A DNA stretch of 34,876 bases from the NCBI GenBank assembly GCA_902826025.1, contig CADEDH010000014.1, positions 59,833 through 94,708 on the forward strand. Reading direction: 5' to 3'. A program made the translations under genes and the position numbers. The notes beneath the pieces were generated by a model that did no database searches, was not told where the DNA came from, and saw nothing but the letters and a program-made list of their open reading frames with translations. How positions within the stretch are numbered: position 1 is the stretch's first letter; the number at the start of each line of letters is the position of its first letter. Shown piece after piece: positions 24,485-32,523 of this stretch. This stretch comes from an uncultured Actinomycetes bacterium (GTDB lineage Bacteria; Actinomycetota; Acidimicrobiia; Acidimicrobiales; SZUA-35).

Positions 24485-25363
24485 ATGGCAGAACTCCGGT
24501 ACTTCGACGCCGATGCCAACTTGGACGAGGTGGTGGCATGCGTCAAATCCGACGGCGCCTGCGTGATGACCGGTGTCCTCGACCCGGAGCAGGTGGCCGC
24601 GCTCAAAGCGGAGCTCGCGCCGTGGGTTGACGCCAGCCCCGGCGGCCGTGACGGCTTCACCGGATTCAAGACCTCCCGCACCGGCGCCCTGGTGGCCCGG
24701 TCGCCCCTGTGCCGGGAGGTGGTGATGCACGCCCGGGTGATGGAGATGGCCAACAGTTTCCTGGCACCGTGGACGAACCGCATCCAGCTCCACCTGACCC
24801 AGGTGATCCGCCTCATGCCGGGCCAGGGGGCCCAGCCCCTCCACCGGGACCGGTTGGCCTGGGGCGGGTACATCCCGGCCGAGATCGAGCCCCAGTTCAA
24901 TACGATCTGGGCCCTCACCGATTTCACCGAGGAGAACGGGGCCACCCGGGTCATCCCGGGCTCCGTGCGCTGGCCGGCGGATCGGCGGGCCAGCTTGCCG
25001 GAGAAGACCCAGGCCGTGATGCCAGCCGGGTCGGTGCTGTTGTATTCCGGATCGGTGATCCACGGCGGGGGCGAGAACCGGTCCGACACCGACCGTTGGG
25101 GCCTCAACATCACCTACACCCTGGGCTGGCTGCGCACCGAGGAGAACCAGTACCTGTCGTGTCCTCCCGAGATCGCCAAGGACCTCGACCCCGATCTCCA
25201 GGAGCTGCTCGGCTACACGATGGGCAACTACGCCCTCGGGTACTACAGCGATCCCCGCCAGGTACTGGCCGCCACCGACACCTTGCCGCCGGAGCTGGCC
25301 CTCGGCCGCAAACCTCGGCAACGGCTCGACGGCACCCCCCTCATCTCGGGCGACGCCTTCTAA
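24485..25363 (+). CDS. Phytanoyl-CoA dioxygenase (PhyH) family protein
   Basis: This 292-residue Fe(II)/2-oxoglutarate-dependent oxygenase has a double-stranded beta-helix. The iron triad is visible as H120 and D122 in PLHRDRLAWGG and the distal H193 in VIHGGGENRS, with a likely 2-oxoglutarate Arg shortly after in TDRWGLNITY. FNTIWALTDFTEENGATRVIPGS is the family's central strand region. The substrate is unknown; bacterial PhyH proteins hydroxylate small acids, lipids or secondary-metabolite intermediates. The EVE-domain gene follows ten bases after its stop. Confidence 0.9.
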   Translation: MAELRYFDADANLDEVVACVKSDGACVMTGVLDPEQVAALKAELAPWVDASPGGRDGFTGFKTSRTGALVARSPLCREVVMHARVMEMANSFLAPWTNRIQLHLTQVIRLMPGQGAQPLHRDRLAWGGYIPAEIEPQFNTIWALTDFTEENGATRVIPGSVRWPADRRASLPEKTQAVMPAGSVLLYSGSVIHGGGENRSDTDRWGLNITYTLGWLRTEENQYLSCPPEIAKDLDPDLQELLGYTMGNYALGYYSDPRQVLAATDTLPPELALGRKPRQRLDGTPLISGDAF

Positions 25364-25366
25364 CCT
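25361..25366 (+). promoter_or_regulatory. Candidate -10 (TAACCT) for EVE gene
   Basis: TAACCT includes the TAA stop of the PhyH gene and lies six bases before the EVE-domain ATG, so a leaderless internal promoter is possible. No -35 is seen, and read-through from PhyH is an alternative. Confidence 0.35.
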
Positions 25367-25372
25367 TTCTGC

Positions 25373-25852
25373 ATGCCGAAGCGCAAGCAGCAGTACTGGC
25401 TGATGAAGTCGGAGCCGGGCGACTTCTCGATCGAGGACCTGGAGCGGGTGGGCACTGAGCCGTGGACCGGCGTGCGCAACTACATGGCCCGCAACTTCAT
25501 GCTGTCGATGCACGAGGGCGACGGTGTGCTGTTCTACCACTCGGCGTGCAAGGTGCCGGGGGTGTACGGGCTGGCCGAGGTGGCGGGCAAGCCCTACCCC
25601 GACCCCACCCAGTTCGACACGTCGTCGAAGTACCACGACGAGACGTCCAACCCCGACGACCCCCGGTGGTGGCTGGTGGACGTGCGCTATGTCAGCACCC
25701 TGGCCGAGCCGATCACGCTGGAGCGGATCCGCGGCCAGCAGGCCAAGCTGGGCGACGACTTCGCCCTCACCCGCAAGGGCAACCGCCTGTCGGTGCTGCC
25801 GGTGTCGGCCAAGCAGTGGAAGATCGTGCTCGGCCTGGAAGGCAAGAGCTGA
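25373..25852 (+). CDS. EVE-domain protein
   Basis: This 159-residue protein is a stand-alone EVE domain, a PUA-like fold related to YTH domains that binds modified bases in DNA or RNA. The opening YWLMKSEPGDFSIEDL, the WTGVRNYMARNFM loop and GDGVLFYHSACKVPGVYGLAEV are hallmark segments (thymocyte nuclear protein 1/THYN1 type). Aromatic residues Trp31 and Trp100 fit the base cage. The length is normal. It starts with ATG and has no ribosome site. The role is unknown; in other genomes EVE proteins appear with restriction systems, but none is seen here. Confidence 0.92.
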   Translation: MPKRKQQYWLMKSEPGDFSIEDLERVGTEPWTGVRNYMARNFMLSMHEGDGVLFYHSACKVPGVYGLAEVAGKPYPDPTQFDTSSKYHDETSNPDDPRWWLVDVRYVSTLAEPITLERIRGQQAKLGDDFALTRKGNRLSVLPVSAKQWKIVLGLEGKS

Positions 25853-25867
25853 CCATCACTGTTCAGC

Positions 25868-26776
25868 TCAGCCGCCGGAACCGGACACCCGATTGATCAG
25901 CCCGTCGATCGAGCTGAGCGACACCACCACATCGCCGAGCGGGGAGGCGGCCTTCGTGCCGGTCATTCCGCCTGAGCCGAAGCCGATCACGCCCCGGTAG
26001 TCGAACACGTCGTCGCCGGTGGCCACGTGCCACCCCGCCGGCCAGCCGGTGGCGGTGCCGTCGACCTCGGCCGGGATCAGCACCACGGTGGCGTCCAGCG
26101 TGGCGGGGTCGACCCGGGCCAGGGTCGAGTCGGGCAGGCCGCCGTCGCCGTCGTGGCCGGCGTAGACGGCGGTGGGGCCGACGGCCAGCCAGTTGGGTGG
26201 GGCGTCGGGCATGGGCCAGGCCTTCACGATGGCGCCGTCGCCGTCGAGCAACAGCAGCTCGCCGTAGTCGCTGGCCGCCGGCCCGCTCGACGGATCGCCC
26301 AGCCGACCCGATGTGGTGCTGATGAAGCGATCCACCGTGCCCCTCGGCAGCCGGGACAGTATCCAACGGCCGCCGTTGCCGGCTGGTAGCTCGGCCTCGA
26401 CCCCGATCCGGGACGACAGCGGCAGTTTGGCCACGGCGGCCTCCACGCCATCGCGGGTGGCGTCGGCGGCCGACTGGCTCGGTTGGTCGCCCTTGCCTGG
26501 CGCCGGGGCCGGGGCCGGGTTGGTCGCGGTGGCAGGCGACACCGGCGAGGTCGACGGCGGTGCCGCCCCGACGACGGTGGTCGGGGGCGTCGCCGCGGTG
26601 GTCGCCGATGCAGTCGGTGCGGTGCTCGATGGGCTGGCCGTCGACACCTGTTCGCTGTCGATGATGGCGTCGTCGGCGTCTCCGCAGGCAGACGCGGCGA
26701 TGGCCAGTACGACGGCGAGCAGGCCCGCTCGCAGCGGACGGGTCCGTCGTCGAGCGGCGGCAGGACGTTGGGGCAT
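25868..26776 (-). CDS. Putative secreted lipoprotein
   Basis: This 302-residue protein begins with a basic n-region and hydrophobic segment (LRAGLLAVVLAIAASAC) ending in a lipobox with Cys31. A Ser/Thr/Pro/Ala-rich linker spans about residues 40-100. The C-terminal 190 residues have repeated beta-strand-like segments such as YGELLLLDGDGAIVKAWPM, LAVGPTAVYAGHDGDG and LARVDPATLDATVVLIPAE, suggestive of a small beta-propeller, but no family is recognised. The ATG at 26776 has AGGAG upstream; the frame runs further but without a signal peptide at its start. It is last in a minus-strand set after the AAA+ gene, 70 bases apart. Confidence 0.78.
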   Translation of the reverse strand: MPQRPAAARRRTRPLRAGLLAVVLAIAASACGDADDAIIDSEQVSTASPSSTAPTASATTAATPPTTVVGAAPPSTSPVSPATATNPAPAPAPGKGDQPSQSAADATRDGVEAAVAKLPLSSRIGVEAELPAGNGGRWILSRLPRGTVDRFISTTSGRLGDPSSGPAASDYGELLLLDGDGAIVKAWPMPDAPPNWLAVGPTAVYAGHDGDGGLPDSTLARVDPATLDATVVLIPAEVDGTATGWPAGWHVATGDDVFDYRGVIGFGSGGMTGTKAASPLGDVVVSLSSIDGLINRVSGSGG

Positions 26777-26846
26777 GGAGGTCGTGCTCCTCGATCGATC
26801 CGGCCCCAGTCGAGGTCTTTCTAGCAGCTCGAGATCGCGCCACGGT

Positions 26847-28277
26847 TCACGTGGGAGCGTCGTCCTCGCCGCTGTCGGGGCGGGACCCTCCCAGCATCGT
26901 GCGCATGATGGGCACCGCCCGCTCCAGCAGATCGTCGAGGGCGGCGTCGAGGTGACGGGGCTCGACGGTGCTGGCGGCGCCACCGTCGGCCTCCTCGATG
27001 GCGGCGAACGCCGCCCGACGGACCAGCTCCTTCATGAACGAGGCGGTCACCCCGGCGGTCCGTTCCACCATCGGCGCCACGTCGGTTACCGAGTGGGGGG
27101 TACGATCGAGATACAGCCGGAGCAGGCGCTCCCGGGCCGGCTCGTCGGGAAGGCCGATCTCCACCGCCTGGTCGATCCGACCCGGCCGGGCCACGAGCGC
27201 CGGCTCCAGGATCTCCACCCGGTTGGTGGTGAGCACGAAGCACACGTCGTCGGTGGGGGTGAGGCCGTCCATCTCATTCAGCAGCTGGAACAGCAGAGGG
27301 GTGGGCTCCGAGCCGTACATGCCCCGCTCGGCCGCGATGAGGTCGACGTCCTCGATGACCAACATGGCCGGAGTCAGGGCCCGGACGATCGCCGCCGCCT
27401 GGCCCAGCGCCCCCACACTCGGACCCTGCAGCACTACCACGGTCCGCTCCGGCATGGCCGCCATCAGGTAGCCGATCGTGTGCGACTTGCCTGTGCCCGG
27501 TGGCCCGTAGAGAAGCAGGCCCCGCTTGAGGTGCTGCCCCGCCGCCACCAACTCGGCTGAGCGGCGGGCGACGCCGACGACGTGCTGTTCGATCGCTGCC
27601 AGGTCGGCCGGCGGGAGGATCACCTGGTCGGCGGTGGTGGTGGGGCGGCGTAGGAAGCTGATCCCGAACTCCCCGTACTCGCTGTGGGAGAACGACAGCA
27701 CCTTGCGCCGGTAGACGTTGTGGCGGCGCCTCAGTTCGGTCAGCCGGTCGGCGAGGGCCTGGGCGACGTCGGGGTCGGCGGCGATGGCCTCCACCCGGAT
27801 CGGCTGGGGCCCGGGGGAGTGTTGGGGGCCGGGCGCCACGCCGATCACCGCCGGCACACCGTCGTGACGGACGAGCCAGATGCCGGCGGCGACGCAGCGC
27901 ATCGTGGCGTCCACGTCCACCGGCACCTCCTCGTACACCGGGGGGATGGGCTCGGGTGAGATCCGGCCGGCGAGCAGCGCCGAGAAGGAGAACACGCTGA
28001 ACTGGGTGAGCTCGGGGGAGAACCCGACGATCGTGCCCCCGTCGGACGCCGCCAGCACCTCGTCCAGCGCCAACTGGAGGTTCGGGCGCTCCTCCGGCGG
28101 TAACCGCTGGCCCACCGACGTCGCCTCGGCCGGGTCGATCCCCAGATGGGCCGCTGCCTGGTCGGTGAGGACGGTGTTGGTCGGTGCCAGCCGGTGCACC
28201 TCCTGGGCCAACTGGCCGAACGCCTGGGCGAAGGCCACCACCACGTCCCTCGGGATCGATTCCGACGAGTCACTCAT
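26847..28277 (-). CDS. AAA+ ATPase
   Basis: This 476-residue protein has an unrecognised N-terminal region of about 220 residues and a C-terminal AAA module. Walker A is GPPGTGKS (258-265), Walker B LVIEDVD (306-312), sensor-1 TTN (350-352), and ARPGRID (363-369) is the second region of homology with the arginine finger, as in classical AAA proteins (Cdc48/FtsH type). No protease or membrane domain is attached. A role as unfoldase or assembly ATPase is likely, but the client is unknown. TAGCGT lies six bases before its ATG, another leaderless layout. The SDR gene is 47 bases upstream and the lipoprotein gene 70 bases downstream. Confidence 0.88.
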   Translation of the reverse strand: MSDSSESIPRDVVVAFAQAFGQLAQEVHRLAPTNTVLTDQAAAHLGIDPAEATSVGQRLPPEERPNLQLALDEVLAASDGGTIVGFSPELTQFSVFSFSALLAGRISPEPIPPVYEEVPVDVDATMRCVAAGIWLVRHDGVPAVIGVAPGPQHSPGPQPIRVEAIAADPDVAQALADRLTELRRRHNVYRRKVLSFSHSEYGEFGISFLRRPTTTADQVILPPADLAAIEQHVVGVARRSAELVAAGQHLKRGLLLYGPPGTGKSHTIGYLMAAMPERTVVVLQGPSVGALGQAAAIVRALTPAMLVIEDVDLIAAERGMYGSEPTPLLFQLLNEMDGLTPTDDVCFVLTTNRVEILEPALVARPGRIDQAVEIGLPDEPARERLLRLYLDRTPHSVTDVAPMVERTAGVTASFMKELVRRAAFAAIEEADGGAASTVEPRHLDAALDDLLERAVPIMRTMLGGSRPDSGEDDAPT

Positions 28278-28283
28278 GACGAC

Positions 28284-28289
28284 ACGCTA
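28284..28289 (-). promoter_or_regulatory. Candidate -10 (TAGCGT) for AAA+ gene
   Basis: On the minus strand TAGCGT is six bases before the AAA+ ATG, with no ribosome site between. This implies a leaderless transcript separate from the upstream SDR gene. No -35 is clear. Confidence 0.4.
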
Positions 28290-28324
28290 GAGCGGGATCT
28301 GGGGTCCGGGGCCGCCGCCCCGGC

Positions 28325-29443
28325 CTACCAACCGGTGCGGGGCGGGAACAGGCGGGCGGCCTGCATGGCGGCGACGAGGCGGCGGAACATGTCTTCGGTG
28401 TCGACACAGTGGCCGAAACCGTGGTGGCGCAGCTTGATCGTCGACAGCAGGGCGGGGGAGCGGAGCGCAGTCTGGCCGAACCCGCCGATCATGTCGGCGT
28501 AGAGGAACGACTGGCCCACGAACCGCTCCAGCGACACCGGGGCGGCCAGGCCGAACCGCTCCACCAGCGCCGCCCACTCCGGCTCCCGGGCCGGCATCGA
28601 CGCCGCCAGCGAGCACGGCACGTCATCGCCCACCTCCATACCGAAGGCGTCGGCCAGCACCGGCCACACATTGCGCAGGGTGTAGACGTCGCCGTTGGTG
28701 ACGTTGAACGTCTCGTTGGCCGCTTCCGGCGAGTCGGCGGCCCAGGCCAGCACCCGGGCCAACAGGTCGGCGTCCACCGCCTCGCTGATCGACGCCGTCC
28801 CACCCGGCCAGTGCAGCGGCTCTCCCTGGGCCCGCAGGAGGGCGGCGTACACCCCCAGCGCCGGCAGGGCGTTCATGTTGCCGCCCTGGGCCTCGCCCCA
28901 GATCACCTGGGGCCGCAGGATCGTGTGCGCCCACGGCGCGCCGGCGGCCTGCCGGTCCCGCAGGTGGTCCTCCTGGAGCCAGTAGAAGTTCTCGTGGTCG
29001 TCCCGGGGGTTGCGCTCCCGCCCGGGCACGGCGATCGGGTGCACATGGGCCCCGTAGGCCTTGGTCCCCTGGAGCAGTGAGACGTGGCGCAGGCCCTCGC
29101 CCCCGCCCAGGCCCCGGTCGAGCAGGTTGGCCAGCATGGCCAGGTTGCGCTCCATCTGATCGCGCTCCCGCCACCCGGCGAACAGCCCCGGCTTCTCGTA
29201 CAGGGCGGCGTAGACGAGGTGGGTCACGCCGGCCAGCAGGGGAGCGGCAGCGGCCGCCGAGGCCGGGTCGGCCAGGTCGACCGCCACATGCTCCACCGAC
29301 GGCGGCAGCCGATCGGGCCGGCGACGGGACAGGCCAACCACCGACCACCCCTCGGCGGCGAACCGGTGGGCGGCGGCGAATCCCACCACGCCCGACACCC
29401 CCGCCACCAGCACCCGCCGCTCCCGGCCCTCGATGTCAGCCAT
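28325..29443 (-). CDS. SDR-family oxidoreductase, PRISE-like
   Basis: This 372-residue protein is an extended short-chain dehydrogenase/reductase. The Rossmann motif GVSGVVG (15-21) follows the first strand, and GLSRRRPDRLP fits an NADPH-preferring site. The HVSLLQGTKAYGAH and NFYWLQED segments resemble the progesterone-5beta-reductase/iridoid synthase (PRISE) group, which reduces enones; Tyr in NFYW would be the catalytic residue. The ATG at 29443 has GGAGGGAGGG upstream. It is divergent from the zinc alcohol dehydrogenase over a 170-bp spacer. Substrate unknown. Confidence 0.86.
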   Translation of the reverse strand: MADIEGRERRVLVAGVSGVVGFAAAHRFAAEGWSVVGLSRRRPDRLPPSVEHVAVDLADPASAAAAAPLLAGVTHLVYAALYEKPGLFAGWRERDQMERNLAMLANLLDRGLGGGEGLRHVSLLQGTKAYGAHVHPIAVPGRERNPRDDHENFYWLQEDHLRDRQAAGAPWAHTILRPQVIWGEAQGGNMNALPALGVYAALLRAQGEPLHWPGGTASISEAVDADLLARVLAWAADSPEAANETFNVTNGDVYTLRNVWPVLADAFGMEVGDDVPCSLAASMPAREPEWAALVERFGLAAPVSLERFVGQSFLYADMIGGFGQTALRSPALLSTIKLRHHGFGHCVDTEDMFRRLVAAMQAARLFPPRTGW

Positions 29444-29568
29444 CAGCCCTCCCTCCGTCACCCCCTGATCTTCGCACCCGGACCGCCGCAGGCGACGTCC
29501 TCGGCGAGAAGTTGCCGGGAGGGGGTAGGGCCGGCGGGGCGCCTTGGCCAGGACCCCGCCCTGGGCTC

Positions 29569-29574
29569 TAACGT
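29569..29574 (+). promoter_or_regulatory. Candidate -10 (TAACGT) for alcohol dehydrogenase
   Basis: TAACGT fits the -10 consensus and lies 39 bases before the ATG. TTGGCC lies 19 bases upstream, a long spacing. GAAGGA before the ATG gives this gene a normal ribosome site and leader. Confidence 0.35.
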
Positions 29575-29613
29575 CAGGGCGGCGAACCACCCGACGCGGA
29601 AGGACGGAAGCCC

Positions 29614-30705
29614 ATGAAGGCAGCGGTGCTGAACGAGCAGCCAGGCGAGCTGGTGATCGAGGACCTCTCGATCGACAAGCCGGGGCCGGGTGAGGTTCTG
29701 ATCCAGGTGGTTGGGGCCGGCCTGTGCCACAGCGACCTCCACTTCATGGAGGGCCTGTTCCGGTCCCAACTCCCGATCGTGATGGGCCACGAGTCGGCCG
29801 GCATCGTGCAGGCCGTCGGGCCCGACGTCACCTACGTCAAGCCCGGCGACCACGTGGTGGCGTGCCTGTCGATCTTCTGCGGCCAGTGCCACCAGTGCCT
29901 GGGCGGCCACCCCAACCGGTGCTCCAACCCCGCCGCCACCTCCCGGGCCAAGGGCTCGGCCCCCCGTCTGTCGCGGGCCGACGGCACCCCGGTCGACCAG
30001 ATGGCCCGCCTGGGCGGGTTCGCCGAGGAGATGCTCGTGCACCAGAACGGCCTGGTGAAGGTGACCGAGGAGATGCCGCTGGACAAGGCGTGCCTCATCG
30101 GCTGCGGCATCACCACCGGCTTCGGCGCCGCGGTGCGCACGGCCAAGGTGGAGGTGGGCTCCTCGGCCTGTGTGATCGGGGCCGGCGGCATCGGCCTGGC
30201 TGCCATCCAGGGGGCCCGGGTGGCGGGCGCCAACCGGATCATCGCCGTCGACGTGTCCAAGGCCAAGCTGGAGATGGCGGGCCAGATGGGGGCCACCCAC
30301 TTCGTCAACGCCTCCGAGGTGGAGGATGTGGTGGCTGCGGTGAAGGAGCTATCGGGGGGCGGCGTCGACTACTCGTTCGAGGCCATCGGCCGGGCCGCCA
30401 CCGTGCGCCAGGCGTTCGACATGCTGGCCATGGGCGGCACCGCCACCGTGATCGGCATGGTGCCGTCGAAGGACGTGGTGCAGCTCCGGGGCATCGACTT
30501 CCTGCAGGAGAAGAAGCTCCAGGGGTCGATGATGGGCTCCAACCAGTTCCGCACCGACATCCCCCGCATGATCGACATGTACCTGTCGGGCCGGCTCCTG
30601 CTCGACGAGATGGTGTCGGCCACCATCGGTCTGGAAGGCGTCAACGACGGCTACGAGATGATGAAGCGGGGCGAGGTGGCCCGCACGGTCATCACCTTCG
30701 ACTGA
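29614..30705 (+). CDS. Zinc-dependent alcohol dehydrogenase
   Basis: This 363-residue medium-chain dehydrogenase is of the class III/zinc-type alcohol dehydrogenase group. Catalytic zinc ligands are C38 in GLCHSD, H59-E60 in GHES and C164 in LIGCGIT. The structural zinc site is C89, C92, C95 and C103. The NAD-binding GAGGIGL follows, with Asp at the end of the second strand (IIAVDVSKAK), indicating NAD(H). The length and motif set are complete. The substrate may be an alcohol or an aldehyde-adduct such as S-hydroxymethyl-thiol; some actinobacterial members use mycothiol or the cofactor mycofactocin, which cannot be told here. Confidence 0.93.
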   Translation: MKAAVLNEQPGELVIEDLSIDKPGPGEVLIQVVGAGLCHSDLHFMEGLFRSQLPIVMGHESAGIVQAVGPDVTYVKPGDHVVACLSIFCGQCHQCLGGHPNRCSNPAATSRAKGSAPRLSRADGTPVDQMARLGGFAEEMLVHQNGLVKVTEEMPLDKACLIGCGITTGFGAAVRTAKVEVGSSACVIGAGGIGLAAIQGARVAGANRIIAVDVSKAKLEMAGQMGATHFVNASEVEDVVAAVKELSGGGVDYSFEAIGRAATVRQAFDMLAMGGTATVIGMVPSKDVVQLRGIDFLQEKKLQGSMMGSNQFRTDIPRMIDMYLSGRLLLDEMVSATIGLEGVNDGYEMMKRGEVARTVITFD

Positions 30706-30733
30706 GCTGACAGGCGAGCTCAAAAGCAGCGAG

Positions 30734-30766
30734 GGGAGGTCGGGGGCGGACACCCCCCGACCTCCC
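30734..30766. terminator. 13-bp GC hairpin after alcohol dehydrogenase
   Basis: GGGAGGTCGGGGG (30734-30746) and CCCCCGACCTCCC (30754-30766) pair perfectly around a 7-base loop. It lies between the convergent alcohol dehydrogenase and PepSY genes and probably stops transcription from both. No T-run follows. Confidence 0.8.
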
Positions 30767-30794
30767 TGTGCGGTCGAACCGCCGGAGGCGGCCC

Positions 30795-32345
30795 TCAGCG
30801 TTGGCCGAAGGCGAGGCGCAGCGGCCGGACCCGGCGGATCACGAACCGGTCGAGGCCGAGGATGATGAGGGCGGTGGCGGCCCACTGGGGAAACAGCACG
30901 CCGAGGCCGGCCCCCACGATCTTGATCTTGCGCGACAGATGCACGTCGGCCGGTCGCTTGGGCAGACCGAGCGTGCCGGGACGGCGGCGCTTGGTGAACA
31001 TGACCAGGGCCGAGATCGACGACCAGATGGCCAGCACACACAGCAGCGTCATGAAGATCCGGCTGACGATGCCGAGCTGGGTGCCCATGTGGGTCTGGAC
31101 CAGAACGTCCATGCCGTAGCTGATCCCGCCCAGGCCGTAGGCCTTCTGGTCGGCCAGGGTGGCCCCGGTGAACTGGTCGAGGCTGAGGTCGCGGGCCTCG
31201 CCGGTCTTGCGGGGCCACGAGTTCGACAGGGTGAAGCTGCCGAAGGTTGGGGCGCCCGACTCGTCGGTGGCGTTCTCGGGGAAGAACACCGTGTATCCGG
31301 GCAGCATGCCCTCCTCCTCGGCCACCGCGGTGACGGTGTCGAGCGAGACCGGAACCGGCATCGAGCCGTCGGCCGCCGGGGCGTAGCTGGCCGGGATCGG
31401 GCGGTCGCCCGTGCTCCACTGGATCTGGTTGCCCAGCCGGTCGAGATCGGCCCGGGTGGCCACGGCGCTGGTGGGCGGGTCGACCGGATTGCCGGGCGTG
31501 ATCTTGTCGGCCAGCGAGTTGAAGTTGGGGCCCCAGTAGGTGCTCCACCCCATGCCCGACACGATCGTGAGGCCCAGCACCGGCAGCATGATCAGGCCGG
31601 AGAGGCCGTGCAGATCGCGCCAGCGGGCCCGGCCCTTCTTCTGCAGGCGGAGCGAGAACCAGCTGCGCCCGGTGCGGCTGTCGCCGCCATTGCGGGACCG
31701 GCGGGGCATCCACAGGTACAGCCCGCTGATGATCAGCACCAGCGTCCACACGCCGAGGATCTCCAGCACGAGATCACCCACCACGTAGGGGCGCATCAGG
31801 GTCTCGCCGTCCCACAGGGCCGACACGGTGGGCAGGCTGACCGTGAGCGACTCGTTGTTGAAGAAGCCGTGGAGCCGGTTCGACAGGCCCACCAGGCCGC
31901 CGTCGGAGTTGATCGTTCCCAACACTTCCCCGGTGTAGGGGTTCACGTACGCCTCGTTGAGGCCGTCGTCGAGCCCGAAGGCGGTGGCGTGGCGCTCATC
32001 GGGCGGTGTGATCATGTAAAGCACCGGCGTGTCGGGATAGGCCTCCGCCACCGCCTGCGCCTGCTCGTCGTAGGAGACGATCCGGTCGCCCTTGTCGACC
32101 ACCCGCCGGTCGCCCTCGGTGGCGTCGCGAAGGGGCTGGGTGTAGAGGATCACCAGCCCGGTGGTCGCCATGAGCAGGATGAACGGAATGGCGAACATGC
32201 CGGCGTAGAAGTGCATGCGCCACAGCGAGCGCCACTGGCGCGAGCCCTCACCTCCGCCGCTGCCGGCCGGTGCGGTGGTCGGGGTCGAGTCCGGCGTGGG
32301 CGGTGACGGCTCCGGCTCGTTGGGGGCATCTACGTCGGTTGACAC
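30795..32345 (-). CDS. PepSY-domain membrane protein (PepSY_TM)
   Basis: This 516-residue protein belongs to the PepSY-associated transmembrane family (PiuB-like), often linked to iron or copper uptake and reduction. A Pro/Thr-rich cytoplasmic tail of about 40 residues precedes the first membrane segment (FAIPFILLMATTGLVILYT). Further segments include LVLEILGVWTLVLIISGLYL, LSGLIMLPVLGLTIVSGMGW and two near the C-terminus. Two PepSY-like extracytoplasmic stretches (DEQAQAVAEAYPDTPVLYMI and VSLDTVTAVAEEEGMLPGYT) lie between them. GTG at 32345 was chosen for its GGAGG nine bases upstream; the frame extends further but overlaps the divergent promoter. It faces a copper chaperone gene, so copper-related function is a fair inference. 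Confidence 0.88.
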   Translation of the reverse strand: MSTDVDAPNEPEPSPPTPDSTPTTAPAGSGGGEGSRQWRSLWRMHFYAGMFAIPFILLMATTGLVILYTQPLRDATEGDRRVVDKGDRIVSYDEQAQAVAEAYPDTPVLYMITPPDERHATAFGLDDGLNEAYVNPYTGEVLGTINSDGGLVGLSNRLHGFFNNESLTVSLPTVSALWDGETLMRPYVVGDLVLEILGVWTLVLIISGLYLWMPRRSRNGGDSRTGRSWFSLRLQKKGRARWRDLHGLSGLIMLPVLGLTIVSGMGWSTYWGPNFNSLADKITPGNPVDPPTSAVATRADLDRLGNQIQWSTGDRPIPASYAPAADGSMPVPVSLDTVTAVAEEEGMLPGYTVFFPENATDESGAPTFGSFTLSNSWPRKTGEARDLSLDQFTGATLADQKAYGLGGISYGMDVLVQTHMGTQLGIVSRIFMTLLCVLAIWSSISALVMFTKRRRPGTLGLPKRPADVHLSRKIKIVGAGLGVLFPQWAATALIILGLDRFVIRRVRPLRLAFGQR

Positions 32346-32357
32346 GGTGGGAGACCT

Positions 32358-32384
32358 CCGGTCGGTTCGTCTGACAACGACCGG
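32358..32384 (-). promoter_or_regulatory. Hairpin touching the PepSY ribosome site
   Basis: CCGGTCGGTT and AACGACCGG form a near-perfect inverted repeat with an 8-base centre. On the PepSY transcript its 3' arm runs straight into the GGAGG ribosome site. It could be an operator or an RNA hairpin that limits translation. It is also positioned to affect the divergent copper-chaperone gene. Confidence 0.4.
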
Positions 32385-32473
32385 TAGACCGGCTGCGATC
32401 CGCTGGAGTTCCCGGGGCGGATCTCCCTTTTTCGGTCGGGTTGAGCGGTCGGTGGGAACCGATCCCTGCTCGC

Positions 32474-32479
32474 TACGGT
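32474..32479 (+). promoter_or_regulatory. Candidate -10 (TACGGT) for copper chaperone gene
   Basis: TACGGT fits TAnnnT and lies 44 bases before the ATG at 32524, which has a strong GGGAGGTGA ribosome site. No clear -35 was found. The 178-bp spacer is shared with the PepSY gene. Confidence 0.3.
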
Positions 32480-32523
32480 CTACGGCACAGGGCTCGCCCG
32501 GGCCCACCGGGAGGTGAGCACCC

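Noticed and set aside
23651-25636. Upstream extension of the HD-domain gene to 864 codons
   Set aside because: The extra part runs through the metallophosphoesterase in another frame and antisense to the PhyH and EVE genes; family similarity begins at the ATG at 23650.
25373-25852. EVE protein as part of an anti-phage island
   Set aside because: EVE proteins often accompany modification-dependent restriction, but no nuclease, methylase or helicase of such a system is nearby.
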